From Paenibacillus rhizophilus (GTDB taxonomy: Bacteria > Bacillota > Bacilli > Paenibacillales > Paenibacillaceae): DNA of 64,000 nucleotides. Below, piece after piece: positions 45,784 through 55,258 of this stretch. The translations under genes and the position numbers were made by a program. Below the pieces are notes generated by a model. It ran no database searches. It was given only the letters and a program-made list of their open reading frames with translations, and was not told the DNA's origin. The stretch's first letter is position 1. Each line of letters opens with the position of its first letter. The DNA lies in NCBI RefSeq assembly GCF_003854965.1, contig NZ_RQPI01000010.1, positions 62,001 to 126,000 of the forward strand. Direction: 5' to 3'.

Positions 45784-46004
45784 GCGAGCGCAAACGTTCG
45801 AGCGGTCCCGCAGGGATAAGCGGCTTCCCGCACGGAAGCAACTAAACAGAGCTAACCTACCTCCCCCGCCAAAATTTGCGGGTGTCCAGAGGGCGGAGCC
45901 CTTGGGGCCCTCCTAAAAGTTTTTCGAAGGAAAACTCGTTTCGGAAGCATAGGCTTGGGAGGGTTTGGGAGGGCAAGCACCAACACCTTAAGGAGGATGT
46001 ACCG

Positions 46005-48878
46005 TTGGCGAACGAAAACATAGTAATCAAAGGCGCGAGGGCGCATAATCTCAAAAATATCGACGTGACGATACCGCGTGACCGATTCGTCGTGCTGACG
46101 GGACTAAGCGGCTCCGGCAAGTCGTCGCTGGCTTTCGATACCATCTATGCCGAAGGGCAGCGTCGGTATGTGGAGTCGTTGTCGGCTTACGCACGCCAGT
46201 TCCTAGGCCAAATGGAGAAGCCGGATGTCGATTCCATCGACGGCTTGTCCCCGGCCATTTCCATTGACCAGAAGACGACGAGCCGCAACCCGCGTTCCAC
46301 CGTGGGAACGGTGACGGAGATTTACGACTATCTGCGACTGCTGTTCGCGCGGATTGGACATCCCCACTGCCCGGATCACGGCATCGAGATCACGTCTCAG
46401 ACGGTGGAGCAGATGGTCGACCGAATCATGCAGTACCCGGAGAAGACGAGATTGCAGATTCTCGCGCCGGTCATTTCAGGCCGCAAAGGCGAGCACAAGA
46501 GCCTGTTTGCAGAGATTTCGAAGCAGGGCTTTGTCCGCGTGCGTGTGGACGGCGAGCTGCGTGATTTATCCGAGGACATCGAGCTTGAGAAGAACAAGAA
46601 GCATACGATCGAGGTTGTGGTCGACCGGATCGTCATCAAGGAAGAGGTCGAGTCCCGGTTGACGGATTCAATCGAGACGGCCCTGAAGCTGTCGGGCGGA
46701 AAAATCCTCGTCGACATCATCGGACAGGAGGAGCTGCTGTTCAGCTCCAACTTTGCCTGCCCCGTATGCGGCTTCAGCATGGAAGAGCTGGCTCCGCGCA
46801 TGTTCTCCTTCAACAGTCCGTTCGGGGCATGCCCGGAATGCGACGGTCTTGGAGCGCAAATGGTGGTCGATCCCGAACTGCTCGTTCCGGACTCCGGGAA
46901 ATCGATCGAAGACGGCGCTTTTTTGGCCTGGACCGGCAGCACGTCCAACTATTACCCGCAGTTTCTGAAATCGGTGTGCCAGCATTTTCATATTCCCCAA
47001 GATGTGCCGGTGAGCGAATTGACGCCGGAGCATATGAATAAGCTGCTGAACGGCACGGGGAGCGAGAAAATCCGTTTCCGCTATGAGAACGACTTCGGGC
47101 AGCGCAAGGAAGCGATGGTTCCCTTTGAAGGCATTATCCCGAACCTTCAGCGCCGTTACCGCGAGACGGCGTCCGAGGGCATCCGGGAATTTATCGAAGG
47201 CTTTATGAGCGCCAAGCCATGCCCCGTATGCAAAGGCAAACGGCTGAAGCGTGAAATCCTGGGCGTGACGGTAGGCGGAAAGAACATCGCCGACGTAACC
47301 GATCTGTCGATCGGGGACGGCCAGCGCTTTTTCGGAGACCTCTCCTTAAGCGAAAAAGAAATGGCCATCGCCAATCTCATTCTTAAGGAGATCAGCAGCC
47401 GTCTCGGTTTCCTCGTCAATGTCGGTCTCGATTATTTAACGCTCAGCCGTTCGGCCGGTTCGCTGTCCGGCGGCGAGGCCCAGCGCATTCGGCTTGCGAC
47501 ACAGATCGGCTCAAGCCTCATGGGCGTGCTGTACATCCTGGACGAGCCGAGCATCGGCTTGCACCAACGTGACAATGACCGGCTTATCTCGACGCTCGCG
47601 CATATGCGCGATCTTGGCAACACCCTGATTGTCGTCGAGCATGATGAGGATACGATGCTGGCGTCTGATTATATCATCGACATCGGTCCGGGAGCGGGCA
47701 TCCATGGCGGCAACGTTATCGCCCAGGGAACGCCGCAGGAAATCATGAACGACCCCAACTCGCTGACCGGCGAGTATCTCAGCGGACGCAAATTCATCCC
47801 GGTTACATCCAAGCGGCGCGCGACCGACGACCGCTGGCTGGAAATCCGGGGAGCCAAGGAAAACAATCTCAAGAATGTGAATGTCAAAATTCCGCTCGGC
47901 GTCTTCACGGCGGTAACCGGCGTGTCCGGTTCCGGCAAGTCGTCGCTCGTCAACGAAATTCTGTACAAGAGTCTCGCCAGAGAGCTGAACAAAGCGGTTA
48001 AAGTGCGTCCAGGTCAACATAAAGAGATTCGCGGCCTTGACCAGCTGGACAAGGTTATTGATATCGACCAATCGCCGATCGGGCGTACGCCGCGATCCAA
48101 CCCGGCAACCTATACGGGAGTGTTCGACGATATCCGCGACTTGTTCTCCAAGACGAATGAAGCGAAGATCAGAGGCTTTCAGAAAGGCCGCTTCAGCTTT
48201 AACGTCAAGGGCGGCCGCTGCGAAGCTTGCCGGGGCGACGGCATTATCAAGATTGAGATGCACTTCCTGCCGGACGTCTATGTTCCATGTGAGGTCTGCA
48301 AGGGCAAACGCTACAACCGCGAAACGCTGGAAGTCAAGTACAAAGGCAAGAACATTGCCGATGTGCTGGGGATGACTGTAGAGGACGGAACGGAATTTTT
48401 CCAAAACATACCTAAGATTCACCGTAAGCTGCAGACGCTGCTTGATGTGGGCCTAGGCTATATCAAGCTGGGACAGCCGGGAACGACCCTTTCCGGCGGG
48501 GAAGCCCAGCGTGTGAAGCTGGCGTCGGAGCTGTACCGCCGGAGCACGGGCAAGACGCTGTACATTCTGGACGAGCCGACGACAGGCCTGCATGTAGACG
48601 ATATCGGCCGTCTGCTGGAAGTGCTGCACCGCCTGGTCGAATCGGGCGAATCCGTGCTTGTCATCGAGCACAACCTCGACGTTATCAAGACGGCTGATTA
48701 TATTATCGACATGGGACCGGAAGGCGGAAGCGGCGGCGGAACAGTCATTGCAACCGGGACGCCGGAGAAAATTATCGAGGTATCCGAATCGTACACAGGG
48801 AAATATTTAAAGCCGATTTTGCTTCGCGATACGGCCCGTACGGAGGCATTGATGCTTCAGGCTGTGGAGGCGAAGTAA
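46005..48878 (+). CDS. uvrA: Excinuclease ABC subunit A
   Basis: UvrA is the damage-recognition ATPase. It has two ABC modules: first Walker [10 protein letters not shown] and [16 protein letters not shown] with [13 protein letters not shown]; second [15 protein letters not shown] and [16 protein letters not shown] with [13 protein letters not shown]. Zinc sites CPVCGF..CPEC and CEACRG..CEVC are intact. I chose the TTG at 46005 after AAGGAGGATGTACCG, giving 957 residues, the usual length. Translation further upstream would include 43 residues encoded by non-coding spacer. Confidence 0.98.
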   Translation: MANENIVIKGARAHNLKNIDVTIPRDRFVVLTGLSGSGKSSLAFDTIYAEGQRRYVESLSAYARQFLGQMEKPDVDSIDGLSPAISIDQKTTSRNPRSTVGTVTEIYDYLRLLFARIGHPHCPDHGIEITSQTVEQMVDRIMQYPEKTRLQILAPVISGRKGEHKSLFAEISKQGFVRVRVDGELRDLSEDIELEKNKKHTIEVVVDRIVIKEEVESRLTDSIETALKLSGGKILVDIIGQEELLFSSNFACPVCGFSMEELAPRMFSFNSPFGACPECDGLGAQMVVDPELLVPDSGKSIEDGAFLAWTGSTSNYYPQFLKSVCQHFHIPQDVPVSELTPEHMNKLLNGTGSEKIRFRYENDFGQRKEAMVPFEGIIPNLQRRYRETASEGIREFIEGFMSAKPCPVCKGKRLKREILGVTVGGKNIADVTDLSIGDGQRFFGDLSLSEKEMAIANLILKEISSRLGFLVNVGLDYLTLSRSAGSLSGGEAQRIRLATQIGSSLMGVLYILDEPSIGLHQRDNDRLISTLAHMRDLGNTLIVVEHDEDTMLASDYIIDIGPGAGIHGGNVIAQGTPQEIMNDPNSLTGEYLSGRKFIPVTSKRRATDDRWLEIRGAKENNLKNVNVKIPLGVFTAVTGVSGSGKSSLVNEILYKSLARELNKAVKVRPGQHKEIRGLDQLDKVIDIDQSPIGRTPRSNPATYTGVFDDIRDLFSKTNEAKIRGFQKGRFSFNVKGGRCEACRGDGIIKIEMHFLPDVYVPCEVCKGKRYNRETLEVKYKGKNIADVLGMTVEDGTEFFQNIPKIHRKLQTLLDVGLGYIKLGQPGTTLSGGEAQRVKLASELYRRSTGKTLYILDEPTTGLHVDDIGRLLEVLHRLVESGESVLVIEHNLDVIKTADYIIDMGPEGGSGGGTVIATGTPEKIIEVSESYTGKYLKPILLRDTARTEALMLQAVEAK

Positions 48879-48922
48879 GAAGCGATGGTTTCTAAGCGAA
48901 GGTTTCTATAGAGAAAATAACA

Positions 48923-48951
48923 AAGGACCGCGGCAAACTGCCGCGGTCCTT
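48923..48951. terminator. Bidirectional terminator between uvrA and the reductase gene
   Basis: AAGGACCGCGGCA and TGCCGCGGTCCTT form a perfect 13-bp stem around AAC. T-rich sequence follows on both strands. The two genes are convergent. Confidence 0.75.
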
Positions 48952-48988
48952 CCTTCGTATTCAACTTCCCGATATTTCAATCTTTCAA

Positions 48989-50623
48989 TCAAGAGGCGGT
49001 CGCGGCCAGGATCGAGCTCAGCTTTTCCTGGAAGGCAGGCAGGCCAACGCGTTCGGCGAATGCATGGAAGCCCTCGCCCGCGGCGCGCTCGCTCTTGTAG
49101 AACAGCAGAAGCTGCTCAACCACGCCTGCCACTTCGTCCGCCTTGACGCGCCCTTTAAGCGGCTGCGCAAACTTTGCGGCCGGGCCCTGAGCTCCGCCGC
49201 CAAGCGTACCGCCGATGGCGATATCATAGGCTTCAACCATGCCTTCGGGGGTCTTCACCAAAGCGCCCTGCAGTCCGATGTCTGCGATCTGCTTCTGCCC
49301 GCAGGCATTCGGGCAGCCGATCAGATGAATGCGCACCTTCTCTTCAAGCGTCAGGCGCTCGTCCAGAAATTCGGCAATGGCTACGGCCCTTTTTTTGGTC
49401 TCCACCAGAGCCAGACTGCAGAACTCGTTGCCGGTGCAGGCTACTGTACGGCTGATAAAGTGCTTCGGCGCAGACGACAGGCGCTTCAGCACAGGCGCGG
49501 CCAGCAGCTCATCGACCTTGTCGTTCGGCACGCCGCTGAGAATCGCGTTCTGCGACATCGTCGTGCGGATGTTGCCGTCGCCATAAGCGTCGGCCAGATC
49601 GGCCAACTGCGTCAGCTCGTCGGCGTTAAGCCGTCCTACGGGTACGTTCAGGCCGACATAATTCAGCCCCTGCTGCGGCTGCGGATGCACGCCGTCGAAA
49701 TAGGCGGCCTGCCAGCCGGCCGTTTTGTCCTCGCCCCGTGCAGGCAGCTCCCCGATCACTTCAACCAGCTTGTCCTTGAATTTCTCCGTGCCCCAATCGG
49801 CCAGCAGAAATTTCAGCCGGGCATGGTGCCGCTTCTCGCGGTATCCATAGTCGCGGAAGATCGTCGCCACTCCCGTCGCCACCTTCAATACCTCGTCCGG
49901 GCGGACAAAGATATCGAGCTTCTGCGCCAGGTGCGGCTTGGCGGACAGTCCGCCGCCGACCATGACATGGAAGCCGACGGTTTCTTGACCGTCAATTTCC
50001 TTAACGGCAGGTGTAAATGCCAAATCGTTGATCTCCGCATGGGCGTTGTTATAAGGGTTGGCGGAAATCGACATTTTCAGCTTGCGCGGAAGGTTGGAGA
50101 AATCGCGGTTCAGCATGAAGAAGCCATTCACTTCGTCGACAAGGGCTTTGGTATCCAGCAGTTCGTCCTTGTCGATCCCGGCGAGCGGATTTCCGACAAT
50201 GGTGCGCGGGCAGTCGCCGCACGCCTCGAACGAATATAGGCCGACCTCTTCCAGGCGTTTGAAAATGTCCGGGAAATTGTCCACAGTCAGCCAGTGGAAC
50301 TGGATCGCCTGCCGGGTTGTAATATCGACGAGTTCTCTACCGTAAAGCCGGGAGATATCGGCTAAGGTCCGCGCCTGCGCGGATGTCATGATGCCGGTGT
50401 TGATGCGGACACGCATCATAAAATGACCGTTCTTCGGTTTCTGCTGATACACGCCCGCCCATTTGAAGAGGTCCAGATCATCGGCCGGAATGGAGTCGTA
50501 ACCCTCCAGCGCATATTTTTCAATAATAGTGCGAATAACGTCCAGTCCGTCTTTTTCCAGTTTGACTAATTCGAATTTAGACAGCTTGTCCGGATCTTTG
50601 GTCCAAATCGGCTCATATGCCAT
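48989..50623 (-). CDS. Ferredoxin-type nitrite/sulfite reductase (siroheme, 4Fe-4S)
   Basis: The 544-residue protein has two ferredoxin-like domains and two siroheme/iron-sulfur domains. The four cluster ligands are C396 and C402 (TGNEFC spacing) and C437 and C441 (CPNAC). ARTLADISRLYGRELVDITT and the TTRQAIQFHW siroheme contacts are typical. It performs a six-electron reduction of sulfite to sulfide or nitrite to ammonium. Sequence alone does not separate the two, and no sulfate or nitrate genes are adjacent. The ATG follows GAAGGAGGCAACATCA. A palindromic operator lies about 90 bases upstream. Confidence 0.9.
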   Translation of the reverse strand: MAYEPIWTKDPDKLSKFELVKLEKDGLDVIRTIIEKYALEGYDSIPADDLDLFKWAGVYQQKPKNGHFMMRVRINTGIMTSAQARTLADISRLYGRELVDITTRQAIQFHWLTVDNFPDIFKRLEEVGLYSFEACGDCPRTIVGNPLAGIDKDELLDTKALVDEVNGFFMLNRDFSNLPRKLKMSISANPYNNAHAEINDLAFTPAVKEIDGQETVGFHVMVGGGLSAKPHLAQKLDIFVRPDEVLKVATGVATIFRDYGYREKRHHARLKFLLADWGTEKFKDKLVEVIGELPARGEDKTAGWQAAYFDGVHPQPQQGLNYVGLNVPVGRLNADELTQLADLADAYGDGNIRTTMSQNAILSGVPNDKVDELLAAPVLKRLSSAPKHFISRTVACTGNEFCSLALVETKKRAVAIAEFLDERLTLEEKVRIHLIGCPNACGQKQIADIGLQGALVKTPEGMVEAYDIAIGGTLGGGAQGPAAKFAQPLKGRVKADEVAGVVEQLLLFYKSERAAGEGFHAFAERVGLPAFQEKLSSILAATAS

Positions 50624-50712
50624 TGATGTTGCCTCCTTCAGAATCCTTGACGGTTTGCGCCGGTTTCGCGCTCATTTCTAATATAAATCCGACGAGGTCG
50701 CTATGATATTAG

Positions 50713-50727
50713 TTTGATGGTATCAAA
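50713..50727. promoter_or_regulatory. Palindromic operator upstream of the nitrite/sulfite reductase
   Basis: TTTGAT-GGT-ATCAAA is a perfect 6-3-6 inverted repeat. Its shape suits a LysR- or Crp-type regulator; the protein is not known. Confidence 0.45.
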
Positions 50728-50982
50728 TAATCCGGCCTCCCGTATGTGAAGTAAGGTATAGCTCGTATAACAATTGTTTATGGAACCTCCAGGTTCCGTT
50801 GATAAATACAAGGCATATGCTCGGCCCGCAGCGCGTAAGATTCAAACAGGGACAATCCCGTTAATATAGTTATTAGTAGGATGTAAAAGAGATTTTCCGT
50901 CTCAGGCACATTGAAAATTAAATATTCGCATTAGGTGTCAATGAAGGTTGTCACAAGTACATAGTTTTTTGTAAAAATCCTA

Positions 50983-51011
50983 TTGCGCGCCGTCTTTGGT
51001 AACGGTAACAT
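50983..51011 (+). promoter_or_regulatory. Candidate SigA promoter for the small membrane protein
   Basis: TTGCGC, a 17-base spacer and TAACAT lie about 85 bases before the start codon. Each box matches four of six consensus positions. Confidence 0.35.
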
Positions 51012-51094
51012 AGAAGTGAAAATGCATAAGCAGAGAGTAGACGGTGCCGCTGATGGGCATGTCTGCTCGACAACCATTAGGAGGAGGTAGGGCT

Positions 51095-51304
51095 ATGCTG
51101 CTTGCGGAAGCCGCCACGGCAACTGCGTCCAGATTTCATACCTTTGATGTGTTTATGATTTTGTTCACGGTGCTCATAGCGACCGGGGTTGTCCGGCTGC
51201 TCAGAGCCCCGCAGAAGAACAAGTTTGCGATTGCCTTCGGAATCGTCAGTCTGCTGGTCTTTCTCGTTTCCGACTATGCCATGGTCAAATATTGGCTAAG
51301 CTGA
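51095..51304 (+). CDS. Small two-helix membrane protein
   Basis: I chose the ATG at 51095 after AGGAGGTAGGGCT. The 69-residue product has two hydrophobic helices (FDVFMILFTVLIATGVVRLL and FAIAFGIVSLLVFLVSDYAM) joined by a short basic loop RAPQKNKF. It may belong to the DUF2759 group of tiny Bacillales membrane proteins, which is a guess from size and layout. A strong terminator follows, so it is a single-gene transcript. Function is unknown. Confidence 0.7.
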   Translation: MLLAEAATATASRFHTFDVFMILFTVLIATGVVRLLRAPQKNKFAIAFGIVSLLVFLVSDYAMVKYWLS

Positions 51305-51356
51305 AGAGCCGGCGTTTTCATGGAATGATTACAGAAGAATCGTTTGTTTATCGACG

Positions 51357-51398
51357 AAGACACCTTTGCCGCCTGCGGGAATCAAGGTGTCTTTTTTT
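51357..51398 (+). terminator. Terminator after the small membrane protein gene
   Basis: AAGACACCTT and AAGGTGTCTT form a perfect 10-bp stem, followed by a run of T residues. Confidence 0.85.
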
Positions 51399-51455
51399 CT
51401 TTTTTTCAAGCGGGGCGGCACAAAGATAATACAGATTTAATAAAGGGGACAACAT

Positions 51456-52574
51456 ATGGAAAAAGATGGTATGATGCGAAACAAAGGCCTGCGCTTGCTG
51501 CTGTGCAGCATTGCACTGGGACTGGCTCTAAGCTGGAGCGTACCCGTGTCCGAAGCGGCGCGGAAAGGAGAAACGGCTGCCACGCATCCTTCCTCCACAG
51601 AAGCAGGTGTATTCGCTGCGGACCCGATTCCGCAAATTTATAAAAGACTGTCCCCATCGGTCGTCGGCATTATCGGCAAAGGCCAGGGCGGAAAAAATAC
51701 GGGTCTGGACAACCGTTACAATCTGGTGCATGGCTCGGGCGTGATCATCACAAGCGGCGGCTGGATCGTCACCAATGCGCATGTCATCGAGTCTATGCAA
51801 AATGCCACGGTCGTGACATCGGACGGCAAATCGTACGGCATCAAGGATTACTATGCGGATGAAGTCAGCGATATTGCGCTGCTCAAGATCAACGCGGCCT
51901 ATCTAAAGCCTGCCTCCTTCGCCGAAGCATCGAATGTGAAAGTGGGCGAGAAGGTCATTGCCATCGGCTCGCCCTTGTCTTTTGCGCTCCGCAACTCCGC
52001 CACCGTCGGTGTTGTCAGCGGCTCGGGACGGGTGGTCGATGCCTCGTACCGGCTTCTGCAGAGCGATGCCGCCATCAATCCGGGCAACAGCGGCGGTCCC
52101 CTCGTTAATATGAGCGGAAAGGTTATTGGCATCGTCAGCATGAAATACTCGGCTGTCGGCGTGGAAAATACGGGATTTGCGATTCCTGCGGAGACGGTCC
52201 GCTATATCATCAAGCAGCTGCTTGCTTACGGTGAAGTAAGACGACCAAGTCTTGGACTCGAGCTTCAGGAGAGCTGGTCCGCTATTGTCGGACTGCCGGC
52301 GGAAGATCCTCTAACCGTTACGAAGGCGGTCTCGGCGGAAGCCCGCAAAGCCGGTATAGCCGAAGGCGACGAGCTGTACAGCATCGACGGTCACCGTGTA
52401 ACCTCTGCGGTCGATATCAATGAGCTGTTCAAAAGCTATCGTCCGGGACAGACCGTCGAGCTGCTCATGCAGAGCGGAGGAGATATCGTTCAGCGCAAGC
52501 TGGTGCTGGGAGAAGGAGATCCTATGGTTAATAAGGGGGATGGCGGCAGCGAAGATGAAGGACCGGAAGAGTAA
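51456..52574 (+). CDS. Secreted S1C serine protease with PDZ domain (HtrA/DegP-like)
   Basis: A signal peptide (residues 8-35, ending PVSEAA) precedes a trypsin-like domain with catalytic H109 (TNAHVIES), D139 (EVSDIALLKI) and S212 (NPGNSGGPLV). A PDZ domain at about 270-350 follows (AGIAEGDELYSIDGHRVTSA). Unlike Bacillus HtrA proteins, it has no cytoplasmic N-terminal domain and is likely released or anchored only transiently. AGGGGACAACAT precedes the ATG. The next gene starts 28 bases downstream, so the two form an operon. Confidence 0.9.
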   Translation: MEKDGMMRNKGLRLLLCSIALGLALSWSVPVSEAARKGETAATHPSSTEAGVFAADPIPQIYKRLSPSVVGIIGKGQGGKNTGLDNRYNLVHGSGVIITSGGWIVTNAHVIESMQNATVVTSDGKSYGIKDYYADEVSDIALLKINAAYLKPASFAEASNVKVGEKVIAIGSPLSFALRNSATVGVVSGSGRVVDASYRLLQSDAAINPGNSGGPLVNMSGKVIGIVSMKYSAVGVENTGFAIPAETVRYIIKQLLAYGEVRRPSLGLELQESWSAIVGLPAEDPLTVTKAVSAEARKAGIAEGDELYSIDGHRVTSAVDINELFKSYRPGQTVELLMQSGGDIVQRKLVLGEGDPMVNKGDGGSEDEGPEE

Positions 52575-52602
52575 CAAGAAGCGAAAGCGGGGAGAGCTGG
52601 AT

Positions 52603-54516
52603 ATGAACAAGATGTGCCTAAGAGTCCTGCATGTCGCGCTGGCCGCGCTGATTATCCTGGCCATGCTGCCGATGAACGGTGCGGGGGCAGCGGAGAGAGA
52701 GACCCTACTGCTGACGCTCAAGTTAGGCAGCAAGCAGGCAAAAGCGAATGGACAAGTTATGGTCATCGCCGCGCCTTTCTCCGAAAACGGCAGTGTCATG
52801 GTCCCGCTCGGGGTGTTCAAAAAAGCGTTCGGCAGCGGCGTCTCGCTGGGAAATGACGATGTTGTCAAAGTAACCTACGGTCCTCATACGGGCGCAATGA
52901 CCATCGGCGGAACGATCGCCTGGAAGGACGGACAGAAAGTGAAGCTGGCTGCTCCGCCGCGGATGGTGAACGGGGTGCTTATGGTTCCGCTGCGCTTTGT
53001 AGCCGGGGTCATCGGAGCGGAGATTTCGGTTGGCAGCGGCGGGAGCATCGTTGTGGCGCTGTCTGCCGCAAATTCGGGGGGTGACAGCCTGCTGGAGAGC
53101 GGCATCGACAGCGAAGCGGGCAAGACGAAGGTCGGAAACAGCTATTATGAGTGGAGCATGCTTTACCCGGCCGGGCTCATCATCGGTGACAGCGGCGGAG
53201 AAGAGGGCGTGTCCAGCTTCATGAGCGCCGATAATGGTTATTATCTGGAGGTTCATGTGGCGCCGCAGGGTGCTGCCCCGGACGCCGACGAACTGCTGGA
53301 GCAGCTCGTGAGGAGCTCCGAGGACAGCGGAGAGGTCGTGCTGGACCGGGAAATTTTCCCGCAGGCAGCCGTTCCCTATGCACGCATTGTCAGCAAGGAC
53401 CCCGCCGGAGCCTTGTGGGAAGGCCGCGGATATTATGCCAATGGGCGGTTGTATCAGCTGTATTTGACGGATGACAACGCCGTTAACTATAAAGACTTTG
53501 CCAAGTACGCTGTGCTGCTCGATTCATTTCGTCCCTTTTTTGACGATAAGGACAGCTCGATTCGCGATCTGTCGACCGTTCGAAACGGCCTGCGCTCTGC
53601 CGGCAGCGACGATTTCGGCATTTCTCTGCAGGTACCCGCCGCATGGAGCATTGACAACCGGCATCTCGTCTATGGGAGCAAAGACGGCAGTTATTTGAAG
53701 CTGAATATCAGCTCGGCGCCGCCGGCATCGACTCTGGATAGCTGGGAAGAGGAGCTTCGCCTCAAGGATGCGGATCTTTTTGTGCCGGAGGCTTACCGTG
53801 AGCAGGGGGTTACGGCGATGGAGATATCCGGTGCTCCGGCGCGGGTGCGGGAAGTCCGCTATAATTACGGCGGTGGGTGGGTGACGGAGTACCAGACGCT
53901 GCTGCTGAAGAACGGCTACCGCTATTATGCGGAATATGGCGCTGCGGCGGGACAGGACGAGGATAAGGCGAAGTTCACGGCGGTTCTCGACTCGCTGAAG
54001 ATTGATTTTGAGACCGTCAAAGAGAACTTCGGCCGCCTGGAGCAGAATGACTATCCCTCGTTGAAAAATAAGACCGTCACCAAAACATCGAAAATGTACG
54101 GCTATGCCATCGACATGCCGAGGCTGTGGACTTCGTATCAGGGGGGATTCGAAATGCAGGCCGTCGATTATCGGTTCACCGGCGGCAGATTCCAGATCGC
54201 TGTTCTTCCCGATGGTTCCTTGGATTATACAGTTAATCAGCTTAACGAATTCTACCGTAATGCGGGCGGCGATCCGCAGGGGCCGTTCGTCGAAAGCGTG
54301 CAGGATATAACCTTTGCCGGAGAACCGGCGGTGGAAATGACTGTGCAGCAAAAAAAGAATGGCATCCCTTCGCGCATCCGTGTCATCGTCTTCAGCCGCG
54401 AGGATGCCGTTTATACCCTAACGGCCACGCTGGGCGATGCGAACGCGACGGAAGCGCAGCAGGCGGCGCTGGATCGGACGCTCCAGTCGTTCTGGTTCAC
54501 GGACGGAGGGAAGTAA
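52603..54516 (+). CDS. Secreted copper-amine-oxidase-N domain protein with three PsbP-like repeats
   Basis: A signal peptide (ends GAGAAE) is followed by a copper amine oxidase N-like domain (about 30-145, with VMVPLGVFKKAF and MVPLRFVAGVIGAEI), a module common in Paenibacillus wall proteins. Three repeated domains follow, each starting with a WS/PxxW strand and ending with a LDSF or LQSF helix: about 175-320, 330-470 and 495-637. They look like PsbP/DUF1795-type folds. I chose the ATG at 52603 after GGGGAGAG; earlier in-frame codons lie inside the protease gene. The function is unknown; a wall-associated binding role downstream of the protease is plausible. Confidence 0.78.
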   Translation: MNKMCLRVLHVALAALIILAMLPMNGAGAAERETLLLTLKLGSKQAKANGQVMVIAAPFSENGSVMVPLGVFKKAFGSGVSLGNDDVVKVTYGPHTGAMTIGGTIAWKDGQKVKLAAPPRMVNGVLMVPLRFVAGVIGAEISVGSGGSIVVALSAANSGGDSLLESGIDSEAGKTKVGNSYYEWSMLYPAGLIIGDSGGEEGVSSFMSADNGYYLEVHVAPQGAAPDADELLEQLVRSSEDSGEVVLDREIFPQAAVPYARIVSKDPAGALWEGRGYYANGRLYQLYLTDDNAVNYKDFAKYAVLLDSFRPFFDDKDSSIRDLSTVRNGLRSAGSDDFGISLQVPAAWSIDNRHLVYGSKDGSYLKLNISSAPPASTLDSWEEELRLKDADLFVPEAYREQGVTAMEISGAPARVREVRYNYGGGWVTEYQTLLLKNGYRYYAEYGAAAGQDEDKAKFTAVLDSLKIDFETVKENFGRLEQNDYPSLKNKTVTKTSKMYGYAIDMPRLWTSYQGGFEMQAVDYRFTGGRFQIAVLPDGSLDYTVNQLNEFYRNAGGDPQGPFVESVQDITFAGEPAVEMTVQQKKNGIPSRIRVIVFSREDAVYTLTATLGDANATEAQQAALDRTLQSFWFTDGGK

Positions 54517-54563
54517 TAACGGGGGCAAGCGGTCTCGGACATAAGCCAGCTCTACCAAATAGC

Positions 54564-54607
54564 AAGAACCTCCAAACCGCACTGAGGCGGAATGGAGGTT
54601 CTTTTTT
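54564..54607 (+). terminator. Terminator of the protease operon
   Basis: AAGAACCTCCA and TGGAGGTTCTT form a perfect 11-bp stem with an inner CCGC/GCGG pairing, then a T run. Confidence 0.85.
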
Positions 54608-54632
54608 AAGCGGAATGGAGGTTCTATTTTTA
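54587..54632. repeat. 23-bp tandem duplication of the terminator 3' arm
   Basis: GCGGAATGGAGGTTCT plus a T-rich tail occurs at 54587-54609 and again at 54610-54632, so the descending arm and T tract of the terminator are present twice. Confidence 0.8.
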
Positions 54633-54678
54633 AATAGAAAAGCTTGATTTGGCATTCCGTCTACCGCAGGGCAGGGAC

Positions 54679-55239
54679 TTAAGCGTTATACACGAAATTG
54701 AGATTCGCATCCTTGAGGAGCGGCGCCTTCTCGTCTTTGGCCGACAGCACCGGCACCACATCGATAGGCCACTTCACGCCGATGTCCGGGTCGTTCCACA
54801 GAATGCCTCCGTCGCATTCCGGCGCGTACAGCTCGTCGCACTTATACTGAACCTCCACGTCCTCGGTAAGCGTCATGAAGCCGTGGGCGAAGCCTTTGGG
54901 GATAAGCAGCTGCTTCTTGTTGTCCGCGCTCAGTTCGATTCCGAACCATTGGCCGTAAGAAGGGCTTCCTTTCCGGATATCGACAGCGACATCATAAATA
55001 ACACCGCGCGTGCACCGGACGAGCTTCGTCTGCGCTTTGGGGTTCAACTGGTAATGGAGTCCGCGCAGCGTCCCTTTAACCGCCGAGTAGGACTGGTTAT
55101 CCTGTACAAAATCCAGGTCGATCCCTTGTTCCAGGAATTTCGCCTGGCTGTAGGTTTCCATGAACCATCCGCGATGGTCGCCGAAGACGGCGGGCTCTAC
55201 GATAAACACGCCTTCCAGATTTGTTTTCGTGAATTTCAT
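54679..55239 (-). CDS. rfbC: dTDP-4-dehydrorhamnose 3,5-epimerase
   Basis: RfbC (RmlC) converts dTDP-4-keto-6-deoxyglucose to the L-lyxo form on the way to dTDP-rhamnose. The cupin-like 186-residue protein carries catalytic H62 in LRGLHYQ, the preceding FVQDNQSYS, and the GFAHGFMTL segment. It starts 19 bases after rfbA ends. The dehydratase rfbB and reductase rfbD, needed to complete the pathway, are not in the window. Confidence 0.96.
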   Translation of the reverse strand: MKFTKTNLEGVFIVEPAVFGDHRGWFMETYSQAKFLEQGIDLDFVQDNQSYSAVKGTLRGLHYQLNPKAQTKLVRCTRGVIYDVAVDIRKGSPSYGQWFGIELSADNKKQLLIPKGFAHGFMTLTEDVEVQYKCDELYAPECDGGILWNDPDIGVKWPIDVVPVLSAKDEKAPLLKDANLNFVYNA

Positions 55240-55258
55240 CTATTTCACTCTTTCCGCG

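Larger units (their letters stand above)
50624..51094. other. Regulatory spacer between the reductase and the small membrane protein
   Basis: It holds the palindrome at 50713-50727, a GGAACC/GGTTCC hairpin near 50782-50798 with no T run, and a candidate promoter at 50983-51011. No riboswitch (S-box) core and no gene were seen. Confidence 0.5.

Noticed and set aside
50624-50980. Possible S-box or other riboswitch before the siroheme reductase
   Set aside because: Only one short isolated hairpin and no conserved aptamer core were seen on the minus strand.
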